Part shown: positions 26,434 through 35,853 of the stretch, one piece after another
Layout of the letters: the number at the start of each line of letters is the position of its first letter
Position numbering within the stretch: the stretch's first letter is position 1
Source of the DNA: Sulfurimonas sp.
GTDB taxonomy: Bacteria > Campylobacterota > Campylobacteria > Campylobacterales > Sulfurimonadaceae
Direction of reading: 5' to 3'
Length of the DNA stretch: 64,000 nt
NCBI RefSeq assembly: GCF_028713515.1
Contig: NZ_JAQTOD010000001.1
Coordinates: 124,001 to 188,000, forward strand
Notes under the pieces: model-generated
The model's database searches: none
What the model saw: the letters and a program-made list of their open reading frames with translations, nothing else
What the model was told of the DNA's origin: nothing
Program-made: the position numbers and the translations under genes

Positions 26434-27997
26434 GGTTCTATTTCAAGATATAAACTTAAAACTTGACCGTCATAAAAGATATGGTCTTATTGGTGCAAAT
26501 GGTGCTGGAAAAACAACATTTTTAAAAATTCTTTGTGGTCAAATACATGAGTTTGAAGGTGAAATCAGAATCGGGAGTGGTTTAAAAGTTGGTGTTTTAG
26601 GACAAAATCAATTTGCTTTTGAAAATTACACAATCATGGACGCTGTTCTTTATGGCAACAAAAGACTCTATGATGCCATCAAAGAAAAAGATGTAATTTA
26701 TGCAACCGGAGATTTCGAGGATGATGCAGTAAATAACCGTCTTGCTGATTTAGAAGTTATCTGTGTTGAAGAAGATCCAACATACGAGTATGATATAAAT
26801 ATCGCTAAAGTCTTAGAAAATGTTGGCATACCAGCAAGTAAACATAACGATTTGATGAGTACGCTAGATAGTGCTGATAAGTTTAAAGTTCTTTTGGCAC
26901 AAGTTTTATACCCAAAACCTGACATACTATTTTTAGATGAGCCGACAAACAATCTCGATATTCAAACTATTACATGGTTAGAGAATGAGCTTCAACGCCA
27001 TGAGGGAACTATGGTGGTAATCTCGCACGATAGACACTTTTTAAATTCAGTTGTAACAAATATACTAGATGTTGACTATCAAAAAATCCGTGAATTTACA
27101 GGTAATTTTGATGATTGGTATATTGCTGCAAATGTTATAGCAAAGCAAAATGAGCTAAACAATGCTAAAAAAGAGAAAGAAAAAGACCAGCTAGAAGCTT
27201 TCGTTCGAAGGTTTTCAGCAAATGCTTCAAAAGCAAAGCAAGCGACTTCAAGACAAAAACAACTTGAAAAACTTGTAATTGAGGATATAAAACCATCTTC
27301 TCGCAGAGACCCGAGTATCGTATTTAAAGCGAAGAGAACTATGGGCGATGAGGCACTAAATCTTGTGAATATCAATCACTCTTATGGTGATAATGAAGTA
27401 TTAAAAAATATAAATCTAAAGTTTATTCCAGATGAAAAAGTCGCACTTATAGGACCAAATGGTGTTGGTAAAACAACTCTTTTGAAAATAATAATGGAAG
27501 AGATAAAGCCGATTTCTGGAGAGATTCAATGGGGCGCTACTATAGAAAATAGTTATTTTCCTCAAGATACTGCTGACATTATAAGCGGAGATGGAACTCT
27601 CTATGATTGGTTAAGAGGATTTGACCCAAAAAGAGATATGTCTGAAATAAGAAACTGTTTAGGGCGAATGCTTTTTAGTGGTGAGCAACAAGAAAAATCT
27701 GTTGTAAGCATCTCTGGTGGTGAAAAACATAGAATGATGCTCAGTAAAATGATGTTGGAGGGTGGAAACTTTTTAGTTTTGGATGAGCCTTCAAATCACC
27801 TTGACTTAGAGGCAATTGTAGCCCTTGGTGAGGCTCTTTATGAGTTTAAAGGCAATGTTATCTGTGTATCTCATGACCGTGAACTCCTAGATGCGTTTGC
27901 AAATCGTATAATCGAATTAAGAGCGGATGGAACCTATGTTGATTTCAAGGGCTCGTACGAAGAGTTTGCTGAGGCGAAAGCAAATGGACAAATATAG
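26393..27997 (+). CDS. ABC-F family ATPase, YbiT-like
   Basis: This 534-residue cytoplasmic protein has two ABC domains and no membrane part. ABC-F proteins bind the ribosomal E site and relieve stalling. I use ATG 26393 (MVTVQNLVMRYGNRVLF), which matches the family start, over GTG 26378. Walker A motifs are GANGAGKTT and GPNGVGKTT. The first signature is degenerate (LDSADKFKV in place of LSGGE), a feature shared with YbiT, while the second, SGGEKHRMM, is normal. The linker (about residues 240-300) is Lys-rich. It overlaps the next gene. Confidence 0.92.
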   Translation: MVTVQNLVMRYGNRVLFQDINLKLDRHKRYGLIGANGAGKTTFLKILCGQIHEFEGEIRIGSGLKVGVLGQNQFAFENYTIMDAVLYGNKRLYDAIKEKDVIYATGDFEDDAVNNRLADLEVICVEEDPTYEYDINIAKVLENVGIPASKHNDLMSTLDSADKFKVLLAQVLYPKPDILFLDEPTNNLDIQTITWLENELQRHEGTMVVISHDRHFLNSVVTNILDVDYQKIREFTGNFDDWYIAANVIAKQNELNNAKKEKEKDQLEAFVRRFSANASKAKQATSRQKQLEKLVIEDIKPSSRRDPSIVFKAKRTMGDEALNLVNINHSYGDNEVLKNINLKFIPDEKVALIGPNGVGKTTLLKIIMEEIKPISGEIQWGATIENSYFPQDTADIISGDGTLYDWLRGFDPKRDMSEIRNCLGRMLFSGEQQEKSVVSISGGEKHRMMLSKMMLEGGNFLVLDEPSNHLDLEAIVALGEALYEFKGNVICVSHDRELLDAFANRIIELRADGTYVDFKGSYEEFAEAKANGQI

Positions 27998-28820
27998 AGA
28001 TTTTTTAGGGTTAGGAATCGCTGGCAATTTTGCTCTGCATCTTGCCCAAGCTGGTGAGCTAGAAGATTTTAAAAACATAATAACGGAAGATGAAGCAGCC
28101 CCAAAAGGGATGTTTCCATTTTATCTGCCAAAAATAGTCTCAGGTGCCAAAGAGATTTTAAACACCTATCCAATTTCTAGTTCTACTATAGAGCTTCCAG
28201 ATAACACAACAAATGTTCAAGCAGAGCCAGAAGTTGGGGTTGTTTGTGAGCTTGAGTACGCAAATAATCAGCTTATAAAAGTAACTCCAACTCACTTTGG
28301 TGCATATAATGACTGCTCCATCAGAGTGGCAGGTGCTTCAAAAATTAGTGATAAAAAAAATTGGGGTGCAAACTCAAAAGGGATAAGTGAAAACCTCATA
28401 ACTATTGACAAGTTTAGCGATGGCGGAGTTATGGATAGTTACTCAATATGCAGTTTTTTGCGTCGTGATGGAGAGTTTCATGCTTATGGTGAAGATGTTG
28501 AACTAAACGGGTATAGCTATTTTTATGAAAAACTAACCGATTGGATTGTAAATCAGATAAATACGCAGGTAGATTTTGGACCACTTGAGCATCTGAGCGA
28601 GTACATAAAAGAGTGTGATTATCCAAAAAAAGCAGTTATAAGCATCGGTGCAACAAGATATACGCCTTATGGCGAGAAAACATTTCTGAAATCAAATGAT
28701 GAAGTTTTTGTAGTTTTATATAATAGAAGCAAGATAGATTCTTGTGATATTTTAAAAAAACTTGATAGTGGCAGCTATGATAATGCTAATATGAGCGTAC
28801 TAAAACAACAAGTTCTATAA
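27984..28820 (+). CDS. DUF5718-like protein
   Basis: This 278-residue protein begins MDKYRDFLGLGIAGNFALHL from ATG 27984, inside the ABC-F end. Earlier in-frame starts would only add a tail read out of frame from the ATPase gene. The GLGIAGNFA-HL-QAGE segment recalls the DUF5718 family of Campylobacterota and relatives. The PEVGVVCELEYANN and GVMDSYSICSFLRRDG segments suggest a fumarylacetoacetase-like fold, but I cannot assign a reaction. Its stop overlaps the next start (TAATG). Confidence 0.65.
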   Translation: MDKYRDFLGLGIAGNFALHLAQAGELEDFKNIITEDEAAPKGMFPFYLPKIVSGAKEILNTYPISSSTIELPDNTTNVQAEPEVGVVCELEYANNQLIKVTPTHFGAYNDCSIRVAGASKISDKKNWGANSKGISENLITIDKFSDGGVMDSYSICSFLRRDGEFHAYGEDVELNGYSYFYEKLTDWIVNQINTQVDFGPLEHLSEYIKECDYPKKAVISIGATRYTPYGEKTFLKSNDEVFVVLYNRSKIDSCDILKKLDSGSYDNANMSVLKQQVL

Positions 28821-29164
28821 TGAGCAGAGGCAATAAGTTAGATTTTTTTATTGGTGCCAAGATAGATGATGGTTGGGCTAAAGTGGAAACCACTACTACC
28901 CAAACCACTTCTAACCAAAAGATAGAACCATCTAAACACTTTTTAGTTTTTAAAAAAGAGAAAAGAAATGGAAAAACTATCACAATAGTTGGAGAATTTC
29001 TTATATCAAAAGATGATGCAGAAATTTTACTCAAGAGCATAAAAAAGAGTCTTGGTTGTGGCGGAGTTTACAGGGATGGATGGATGGAATTTCAGGGCGA
29101 ACTTAAAGATAAAATTAGAGCAGTTTTATTAGAAAAAAGCTTTAGATTTAAAAATGGTCACTAA
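28820..29164 (+). CDS. SUI1/YciH-like translation factor
   Basis: In this 114-residue protein the core from about residue 50 (GKTITIVGEF ... LLKSIKKSLGCGGVYRDGWMEFQGELKDKIRAVLLEKSF) follows the SUI1/eIF1 fold pattern, including the CGCGG-like turn and the FQG-D segment. Bacterial homologues such as YciH act at the initiation step on the small ribosomal subunit. The N-terminal 45 residues are Thr/Gln-rich. It is coupled to the DUF5718-like gene and lies downstream of an ABC-F ribosome factor. Confidence 0.8.
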   Translation: MSRGNKLDFFIGAKIDDGWAKVETTTTQTTSNQKIEPSKHFLVFKKEKRNGKTITIVGEFLISKDDAEILLKSIKKSLGCGGVYRDGWMEFQGELKDKIRAVLLEKSFRFKNGH

Positions 29165-29179
29165 AAACAGTCTCTAAAC

Positions 29180-29209
29180 TTGACATCAACGCTTTGATTG
29201 TTGTAAAAT
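29180..29209 (+). promoter_or_regulatory. Sigma-70 promoter of rho
   Basis: TTGACA (29180-29185), an 18-base spacer and TAAAAT (29204-29209). It leaves a leader of roughly 95 bases before the rho ATG, C-containing and largely unstructured, consistent with the autogenous control known for rho. Confidence 0.6.
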
Positions 29210-29311
29210 TCCATCACTGATTTAGTAAACAACAATACAGCTTCTCGCATTATCCTTCATACAGACATATAAGCAGGGTAACAAATCCAAAAAAATTAAG
29301 GTAGCCATTTT

Positions 29312-30649
29312 ATGAGTGAAAACAATTCACAACAACCTCGCAAAACCACTAAGCCCGTCGCAAAAACAAGAACACATAACCCAGTAAAAGGTGTTGGTGT
29401 AGAAGATCTTCGTCTAAAGAGCATAGAAGATTTAACAGCTATGGCTGTTGAGTTAAATATTGAACAACCGTATGAACTCAAACGACAAGATTTGATTTTT
29501 GAGATACTTAAGGCTCAGACAGAGCAGGGTGGATTTATCCTTTTTAACGGTATTTTAGAGATTATGCAAGATGGCTACGGCTTTATGCGCTCAATCGATA
29601 AAAGTTTTGATGAGAGCATAAATGATGCTTATGTTTCAAATACTCAAATTAAACGCTTTGCACTTCGCAATGGAGATGTTGTAACAGGTCAAGTTCGCCC
29701 TCCAAAAGACCAAGAGAGATACTACGCACTTATAAAAATAGAAGCCGTTAACGGCTTGCCTCCAGAAGAGAGTAAAAAAAGACCTCTTTTTGAAAATCTA
29801 ACCCCGTTATACCCACAAGAACAGATTAAACTAGAGTATAGAGAAAAGGGCTTAACGGGTCGTATGATGGACCTTTTTGCACCAATAGGCAAAGGGCAGC
29901 GCGGACTTATTGTGGCACCTCCAAGAAGCGGTAAAACAGAACTTTTAAAAGAGATTGCTCATGGTATAACGAACAATCATCCAGAGATAGATTTGATGGT
30001 TTTACTTGTTGATGAGAGACCTGAGGAAGTAACAGATATGGAGAGAAGTGTTAAGGGTGAAGTTTATAGCTCAACTTTTGATATGCCTGCGAAAAACCAT
30101 GTTAAAGTTGCCGAGATGGTAATAGAAAAAGCAAAAAGACGCGTAGAGCTTGGGCGAAATGTTGTGATTCTTCTTGACTCTATCACTCGTCTGGCTCGTG
30201 CTTATAACACAGTTACTCCATCAAGCGGTAAAGTTTTGTCAGGTGGAGTTGATGCAAATGCTCTTCACAAGCCAAAACGCTTCTTTGGAGCTGCTAGAAA
30301 TATCGAAAACGGCGGAAGCTTAACCATCATCGCAACTGCGCTTATTGATACTGGAAGCAAAATGGATGAAGTAATCTTTGAAGAGTTTAAAGGTACTGGA
30401 AACTCTGAGGTTATATTGGATAGAAAAATTGCAGAAAGACGCGTATTCCCAGCTATTGATATTCTTAAATCAGGAACTAGAAAAGATGAACTTCTTGTTG
30501 GTTCAGAGGTTCTTCAAAAAGTTTATATTCTTCGCCAAATGATTCATAAGCAGGATAATGAGACAGAAGCACTTAAATTCATCTACACAACGATGGGCAA
30601 GAAAGCTACAAATGAAGAATTTTTAGAAAGCATGAACACAAACCAATAG
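29312..30649 (+). CDS. rho: Transcription termination factor Rho
   Basis: This 445-residue hexameric RNA helicase terminates transcription. It has a short basic N-terminal extension (about residues 1-30), the cold-shock-like RNA-binding domain ([19 protein letters not shown], about 69-87), Walker [13 protein letters not shown] (about 203-214), the Q-loop/R-loop region [13 protein letters not shown] and [18 protein letters not shown]. Length and motifs are normal. murI starts two bases later on the same strand. Confidence 0.97.
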   Translation: MSENNSQQPRKTTKPVAKTRTHNPVKGVGVEDLRLKSIEDLTAMAVELNIEQPYELKRQDLIFEILKAQTEQGGFILFNGILEIMQDGYGFMRSIDKSFDESINDAYVSNTQIKRFALRNGDVVTGQVRPPKDQERYYALIKIEAVNGLPPEESKKRPLFENLTPLYPQEQIKLEYREKGLTGRMMDLFAPIGKGQRGLIVAPPRSGKTELLKEIAHGITNNHPEIDLMVLLVDERPEEVTDMERSVKGEVYSSTFDMPAKNHVKVAEMVIEKAKRRVELGRNVVILLDSITRLARAYNTVTPSSGKVLSGGVDANALHKPKRFFGAARNIENGGSLTIIATALIDTGSKMDEVIFEEFKGTGNSEVILDRKIAERRVFPAIDILKSGTRKDELLVGSEVLQKVYILRQMIHKQDNETEALKFIYTTMGKKATNEEFLESMNTNQ

Positions 30650-30651
30650 CT

Positions 30652-31395
30652 ATGAGAGTAGGTGTTTTTGATAGCGGAATTGGCGGACTTAGTGTTGTAA
30701 AATCGCTTCTGTCTCACAAGCTTTTTAAAGAAATTGTCTATTTTGGAGATACAGCTAGAGTTCCTTATGGTATAAAAGATAAAAACACAATCATTCGTTA
30801 TGCGATTGAGGCTGTTGAATTTTTCAAAAATTTTGAATTAGATCTCATTATAGTGGCTTGCAACACTGTCTCAGCTTATGCTCTTGCTGAGATGAGAGAA
30901 AACTCAACTTGTCCTGTTATTGGGGTTGTGGAGGCTGGTGTTTTAGCTACGGCTAATGCACTTAAGAATAAAAACTCAACCATTCTTATAATTGGAACAA
31001 AAGCAACAATTAACTCAAAAGCTTATGAGTTAGGGCTAAATGCTATTGGCTATAATAATCTTAGTGCCAAAGCTACTGGACTTTTTGTTCCACTTGTTGA
31101 GGATGAGATTTATGATGGCGAGATAATTCAAGCAACTTTTAAACACTATTTTCATGATATAAAATCCCCAGATGCTGTTATCTTAGGATGCACTCACTTC
31201 CCATTAATCTCAGATGCGCTCCAAAACTATTTTGGTAAAAATACAATTCTTATTCATTCGGGCGATGCGATAGTTGAACAACTTGAGAGAGAGTTTGTAT
31301 TTACACAGAAGTACGAAAAACCAGAATTAAAGTTTTTCGCTTCAGAAAATCCAGAGGCACTTAGAAAGATTGCTAAGAAGTGGCTAGAGCTTTAA
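30652..31395 (+). CDS. murI: Glutamate racemase
   Basis: This 247-residue enzyme interconverts L- and D-glutamate for peptidoglycan, using two cysteines: VACNTVSAYA (about residue 70) and ILGCTHFPLIS (about 179). The N-terminus VFDSGIGGLSV supplies the catalytic Asp. It follows rho directly and meets dnaX tail to tail with a 4-base overlap. Confidence 0.96.
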   Translation: MRVGVFDSGIGGLSVVKSLLSHKLFKEIVYFGDTARVPYGIKDKNTIIRYAIEAVEFFKNFELDLIIVACNTVSAYALAEMRENSTCPVIGVVEAGVLATANALKNKNSTILIIGTKATINSKAYELGLNAIGYNNLSAKATGLFVPLVEDEIYDGEIIQATFKHYFHDIKSPDAVILGCTHFPLISDALQNYFGKNTILIHSGDAIVEQLEREFVFTQKYEKPELKFFASENPEALRKIAKKWLEL

Positions 31396-33053
31396 ATCTT
31401 TAGTTGAACAGTTCTTTTTGTTGCTTCAAATAGCTCAGTTGCTTTTTGAACCATTGGCTCATCCAAAATATCCGCTCCATTTATCTCTTTTGCGAAATCA
31501 TTTTGTTCACATGATGCAACACAGCTCGCACTCGTGCCAATCTCTGCATCTTCTATCATAGATGTTGACTGCTCAAACGGCATTGTGGGTTGGTTGGTTG
31601 GCTCTGTTTCTGGTTCCAAAGTAGGTTCTTCTTCTGTTTTTGTGCAAGCTTGGTGTTTTATGCTTGTACCAAATCCAAAAACTTCTCTTACTAATTGCTT
31701 TATGACAGAGTAGCCATGAGTCAGTGATTTTTTACACTCTTCATTAGTACAGCTTTCCCAAACTAGCGTGTCGTTTTCGTATGAGATAAATGAGATACTC
31801 TTTTTAAAACACTCGCCTAACTCAAAATTTCTATCTTCTATTTTTGCTATAAGCTCATTAAAGTTTTTTTCGCCAACACTCTCTTTTTTTGAAGTTTGGG
31901 TAACTTTTTTGGGTTCACTTATTTGTTTGGATTCTGTTTTATATGAACTAAATTCTGGAGATGAGTGTGACAGTGGTATGCTGTAAATCTCTTTTTGCAG
32001 AGACTCTATCATCTGGTCAATCTCTTTTATGCGAAGAGCTTCTATCATTTTGAAAAATATAAGTGAGAGAACAAAAGAGCCATCCGCATTTATGCTTAAA
32101 AGGTATTTTGAGTCGCTTAAAATTCTAAAAAATCTATCTAGCACAAGAGTAGAATATAGCGCATCTGAAGCGTACATTCTGTCTTTTAGGTAAGCAATGA
32201 GTTCATCTACAACCATATCTGGTTCATAATCTTGTAAAATTTTTGTTTGTTCAATAAGCTTTGTGTAATCTTTGGTAAAAACAGCATTGAATAGTTCTGA
32301 TATAAATTTAGGGTCAACAAGTCCTAACATATCCGTAACAGTTGCTACATCTACAAAATTTTTAGAGTAGATTATCGCCTGATCTAGTAATGTCAGCGTA
32401 TCTCGTAAACTTCCATTGCCACTTCTAGCTAGAATCTCTAGTGCATCTTTTTCGTATTTTATCTCTTCAATATTTAAAATATGTGCTAGATGATCAATTA
32501 CCTTATTTTGTGCAATTGACTTAAATCTAAAGTGTTGCGTTCGACTAAGAATAGTTGCTGGGAGTTTAAGCGGGTCTGTTGTTGCTAGTATAAACTTAAC
32601 ATATTCTGGTGGCTCTTCAAGCGTTTTTAGGAGTGCATTAAAAGCTTGTGGAGTTAACATATGGACTTCATCTATTATAAATATCTTAAATCTAGCAGCT
32701 GCAGGACGATATTTTGTCTGCTCTATTAATACTCTGATGTCATCGATTCCTCGATTTGAAGCAGCATCCATCTCAATTACATCAATATGACGATTTTCAA
32801 GTGCCATGATACAGTTTTGACAAACTCCACAAGGTTTATGAGTGATGCCCTGCTCACAAACAAGCGCTTTTGCAAAGATGCGAGCAGTTGAGGTTTTTCC
32901 ACTTCCACGAAGTCCTGAAAATAGATAAGCATGAGAGAGTCTGTTTGCATCTAGTGCTAAAGATAGGGTTTGAGAGATTGTCTCTTGGCCTATTAGCTCA
33001 TCAAAATTAATAGGTCTATATTTTCTGGCTAATACTTCTGAGCTTCTTTTCAA
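31392..33053 (-). CDS. dnaX: DNA polymerase III subunit gamma/tau
   Basis: This clamp-loader ATPase has Walker A LRGSGKTSTARIFAKA, a four-Cys zinc site (VCEQGITHKPCGVCQNC), Walker B IIDEVHMLTPQAFNALL and sensor LATTDPLKLPATILSRTQHF. The C-terminal half (from about residue 360) is a less conserved tau-like region. I take TTG 33053 (LKRSSEVLARKYRP), which has GGAG 8 bases upstream; an in-frame ATG at 33080 would add nine residues but has no good ribosome site. I saw no slippery A-run suggesting programmed gamma production. Confidence 0.93.
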   Translation of the reverse strand: MKRSSEVLARKYRPINFDELIGQETISQTLSLALDANRLSHAYLFSGLRGSGKTSTARIFAKALVCEQGITHKPCGVCQNCIMALENRHIDVIEMDAASNRGIDDIRVLIEQTKYRPAAARFKIFIIDEVHMLTPQAFNALLKTLEEPPEYVKFILATTDPLKLPATILSRTQHFRFKSIAQNKVIDHLAHILNIEEIKYEKDALEILARSGNGSLRDTLTLLDQAIIYSKNFVDVATVTDMLGLVDPKFISELFNAVFTKDYTKLIEQTKILQDYEPDMVVDELIAYLKDRMYASDALYSTLVLDRFFRILSDSKYLLSINADGSFVLSLIFFKMIEALRIKEIDQMIESLQKEIYSIPLSHSSPEFSSYKTESKQISEPKKVTQTSKKESVGEKNFNELIAKIEDRNFELGECFKKSISFISYENDTLVWESCTNEECKKSLTHGYSVIKQLVREVFGFGTSIKHQACTKTEEEPTLEPETEPTNQPTMPFEQSTSMIEDAEIGTSASCVASCEQNDFAKEINGADILDEPMVQKATELFEATKRTVQLKI

Positions 33054-33124
33054 ACTAATTCTCCATTTTTTATGTGGCATGATTTTACCATTTTGAGTGT
33101 TAAATTTTACAAGAAGTTATTGAT

Positions 33125-33190
33125 ATGTTTCAAATTGTAAGCTTTTTGCTGTGGTTCTTTGGTTATATATTTGGATTTATCAAACTCTAA
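33125..33190 (+). CDS. Possible 21-residue hydrophobic membrane peptide
   Basis: ATG 33125 opens a 21-codon frame ending TAA 33188-33190. The product starts MFQIVSFLLWFFGYIFGF and is hydrophobic throughout with a single basic residue near its end, like a one-pass membrane peptide. It lies alone between divergent dnaX and the malic enzyme gene. The ribosome site is weak (AAGAAG), so the call is tentative. Confidence 0.3.
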   Translation: MFQIVSFLLWFFGYIFGFIKL

Positions 33191-33240
33191 TTGAGTAATG
33201 GATAAAATCGCCACACAAAAATAAAAACCCAGGAGAAACA

Positions 33241-34524
33241 ATGGCTTCTTTCGAACAAGATTCACTAGATTATCACAAGGCTCGTAATGAGTTTGAAGGT
33301 AATGGAAAAATAGGAACGCTAATCACAAAACCGTGTGATACTGTTGCGGAACTTGCAATGGCATATAGCCCAGGTGTTGCTTACCCTTGTCTTGAAATAG
33401 AAAAAGATATCAGCACTGCTTACGATTACACAAATAAAGGCAATTTAGTTGCAGTTATTTCAGATGGTACTGCTGTTCTTGGATTAGGGGATATTGGACA
33501 CTTAGCCGGTAAGCCAGTTATGGAGGGTAAATGTGTTCTTTTTAAAGCATTTGCTCATGTTGATGCTGTTGATATTGAAATCAACACAAAAGATACTGAA
33601 GCGATAATCGCAACAGTTGCTGCTATTGCGGACACTTTTGGCGGAATCAATCTTGAAGATATTGGAGCACCAAAGTGTTTTGAGATCGAAGAGAGACTAA
33701 AAGAGATTTGTAATGTTCCTGTTTTTCATGACGATCAACACGGAACAGCAGTTATTACGACTGCTGGACTTATCAATGTTTTAGAGATGAGCGGTAAAAA
33801 AGTTGATGAACTGAAAGTAGTTGTAATCGGTGCCGGAGCAAGTGGAATCGCTTGTGCAAATATGTACAAAGCATTAGGCGTAAAAAACATCACTATGCTT
33901 GACTCTAAAGGTGTTATCCACACTGGAAGAACAGACCTTAACAAACAAAAATTAGCTTATGCAATCGATACTGAAGATCGTACTCCAGAAGATGCAGCAA
34001 GAGGTGCTGATATGATTCTTGGTCTCTCAGGCCCAGAGCAAATCACACAAGATATGGTTCGTTCAATGGCAGCTAACCCAATCATCTTTGCTTGCGCAAA
34101 CCCAACTCCAGAAATTATGCCAGACCTTGCTAAAGCAGTAAGAGATGACCTTATCATTGGAACTGGAAGAAGTGACTTTGCAAATCAAGTAAACAATGTT
34201 CTTGGTTTCCCTTTCATATTCCGTGGTGCATTAGATGTAAGAGCAACTAAAATCACTGAAAATATGAAAATGGCTGCTTCAAGAGCACTTGCTGCACTTG
34301 CAAAAGAGCCGGTACCTGAAAATGTTAAACTAGCTCACAAAAGAGATAATATGGTTTTTGGACCAGAGTATATCATTCCATCACCTTTTGATAAAAGACT
34401 TCTTGTGTTTGTATCATCAGCGGTAGCGCAAGCTGCTGTAGAAGACGGTGTTGCCGGAGTAAAAGATTTCAATCTTGAAGCTTATAAAGCAAAACTACAA
34501 AGAATGGCAGACAACTCAAAGTAA
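33241..34524 (+). CDS. Malic enzyme (malate dehydrogenase, decarboxylating)
   Basis: This 427-residue enzyme converts malate to pyruvate and CO2 with NAD(P). [16 protein letters not shown] is the conserved N-terminal part, [21 protein letters not shown] carries the metal-binding Asp residues, and [20 protein letters not shown] is the dinucleotide fold. This is the short form lacking the C-terminal phosphotransacetylase-like domain of MaeB. CAGGAGA precedes the ATG. A strong terminator follows. In an autotroph it may link the reductive TCA cycle to pyruvate. Confidence 0.95.
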   Translation: MASFEQDSLDYHKARNEFEGNGKIGTLITKPCDTVAELAMAYSPGVAYPCLEIEKDISTAYDYTNKGNLVAVISDGTAVLGLGDIGHLAGKPVMEGKCVLFKAFAHVDAVDIEINTKDTEAIIATVAAIADTFGGINLEDIGAPKCFEIEERLKEICNVPVFHDDQHGTAVITTAGLINVLEMSGKKVDELKVVVIGAGASGIACANMYKALGVKNITMLDSKGVIHTGRTDLNKQKLAYAIDTEDRTPEDAARGADMILGLSGPEQITQDMVRSMAANPIIFACANPTPEIMPDLAKAVRDDLIIGTGRSDFANQVNNVLGFPFIFRGALDVRATKITENMKMAASRALAALAKEPVPENVKLAHKRDNMVFGPEYIIPSPFDKRLLVFVSSAVAQAAVEDGVAGVKDFNLEAYKAKLQRMADNSK

Positions 34525-34537
34525 TCTCCACTTTCCC

Positions 34538-34576
34538 TCAAGAGCCTAGCGCTCTTGAATATTCCTCTTTTTTTTT
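34538..34576 (+). terminator. Rho-independent terminator of the malic enzyme gene
   Basis: TCAAGAGC (34538-34545) pairs perfectly with GCTCTTGA (34551-34558) over a 5-base loop, followed within 10 bases by an uninterrupted run of nine T (34568-34576). This is the clearest intrinsic terminator in the window. Confidence 0.85.
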
Positions 34577-34638
34577 AAAGTCCAAATCCACTTTTATCGT
34601 TATGATTTTTTAATGCTATGTAAGCTTAAATTTTTATA

Positions 34639-35100
34639 TTAGAATTTTTGGTTACTAATTAGGGAGTGTGTTGGGCGTTTTATGGAAATAAACCCATACC
34701 CACTGCTTTGATGACAGGATGTACAAGCATCCGAGAGTTTATCAAATGATTTTACAAACTCCTTGTAATTCTTGTTTTTAATTGCCTGCTCTATCTGGCT
34801 TGTCGGCTGTAGTGTGTTTGAGTCAATCATTTTTGCAATCGGCTTGTCTTTAAAATTTGGATGATACTTGACTGTGTCATCCAAAGCTTCTTTAATTTCA
34901 TCAAGTTCATAAGCTGCGAGTTCCCAGTTTTTCATTTTTCCTGCAAACCAGAGTTTGGCATGTCGTATTTGAATAGTTCCCATTATGTCTCCTAAGCCCG
35001 GCACATAATTTGTGTTTTTAGCTATAGGATAGGGAGTAGGTAAATCGTTTGCTCCATGGAGAATGAGTGTTATTAAAGTGATAGCAATAAATGGTTTCAT
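34639..35100 (-). CDS. Periplasmic monohaem cytochrome c (c'/c-556-like)
   Basis: I chose ATG 35098-35100 (MKPFIAITLITLILHGAN), which begins a signal peptide; the longer frame has no matching start features. The product is 153 residues. The single haem motif CTSCHQSSGYG (about residues 124-134) lies near the C-terminus, after a helical body (MGTIQIRHAKLWFAGKMKNWELAAYEL). A C-terminal haem on a helical bundle is the class II layout. It is divergent from a two-component system and may be controlled by it. Confidence 0.8.
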   Translation of the reverse strand: MKPFIAITLITLILHGANDLPTPYPIAKNTNYVPGLGDIMGTIQIRHAKLWFAGKMKNWELAAYELDEIKEALDDTVKYHPNFKDKPIAKMIDSNTLQPTSQIEQAIKNKNYKEFVKSFDKLSDACTSCHQSSGYGFISIKRPTHSLISNQKF

Positions 35101-35149
35101 AAGAGTTCCTTTGGGATTTGGCAATAAAATAAGAAACTGTATCTTAAGA

Positions 35150-35185
35150 CCGTTAACGGAGTATAAGTGCGTTAAATGGTACAAT
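35150..35185 (+). promoter_or_regulatory. Promoter region with repeated CGTTAA sites before the response-regulator gene
   Basis: CCGTTAACGG (35150-35159) is a perfect 10-base palindrome. Its CGTTAA (35151-35156) recurs at 35170-35175, 19 bases away, and TACAAT (35180-35185) fits a -10 box. The position between the divergent cytochrome and regulator genes suits an operator for the adjacent OmpR-type regulator. Confidence 0.4.
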
Positions 35186-35217
35186 TGAAGAAACATTTTG
35201 TGATAGGTGAGTTATAA

Positions 35218-35853
35218 ATGGGACGAATTTTACTTCTTGAAGATGATGAGATGCTGTCTCAGACCATCCTTGGTATATTGAGGGCGGAAGGTCATGAAGT
35301 TTATAGAGCAATTAATGGTCGTGAAGCGTATGAGCTGACATTTTCAACTCATTATGATCTATATCTGTTTGATGTCAATATCCCGATATTTAACGGCTTT
35401 GAAGTGTTACGCGAACTGAGAAATGCTGGAGATACTACACCTGCATTTTTTATTACAGCACTCAATGATATTGATTCAATAGCACGGGGTTTTAAGGCAG
35501 GGGCAAATGATTACATCAAAAAACCTTTTGATTTGGATGAGTTTTTGATTCGTGTGCGAGCTGTATTGAAGCGTAAAGAGAAAGTTGTTGTTTATAGGGA
35601 TATAGTGTTTGAATCGGCTACTAAACAAGTCCTTATCAATGGTTTAGAGTGTGATCTCTCGCCGGTTGAGAGGATGATTTTTTCACTCTTGATACATCAA
35701 TTGGGTCGTACGGTTTCCAAAGATTCATTTTATGAAATTATGGAAAAATCCTCTGATGCAGCATTGCGTGTCCATGTGAATCGTTTGAAGCAAAAACTAG
35801 GGATTTCGATTACGAATATTAGAAGTGTGGGGTATCGCCTTGAATCGTCGTGA
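35218..35853 (+). CDS. OmpR-family response regulator
   Basis: This 211-residue regulator has an N-terminal receiver domain with acidic pair EDDE (residues 8-10), phospho-acceptor Asp in LYLFDVNIPIFNG (about residue 51), the Thr/Ser switch in FFITALND and Lys in YIKKPFD. The C-terminal winged-helix (about 120-210) ends NRLKQKLGISITNIRSVGYRLE, typical of OmpR/PhoB. It starts just after a promoter with CGTTAA repeats. The kinase gene follows and overlaps by 14 bases. Confidence 0.95.
   Translation: MGRILLLEDDEMLSQTILGILRAEGHEVYRAINGREAYELTFSTHYDLYLFDVNIPIFNGFEVLRELRNAGDTTPAFFITALNDIDSIARGFKAGANDYIKKPFDLDEFLIRVRAVLKRKEKVVVYRDIVFESATKQVLINGLECDLSPVERMIFSLLIHQLGRTVSKDSFYEIMEKSSDAALRVHVNRLKQKLGISITNIRSVGYRLESS

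Noticed and set aside
31392-33053. Programmed frameshift producing the short gamma form from dnaX
   Set aside because: I found no run of As followed by a stem-loop at the expected place in the coding strand.
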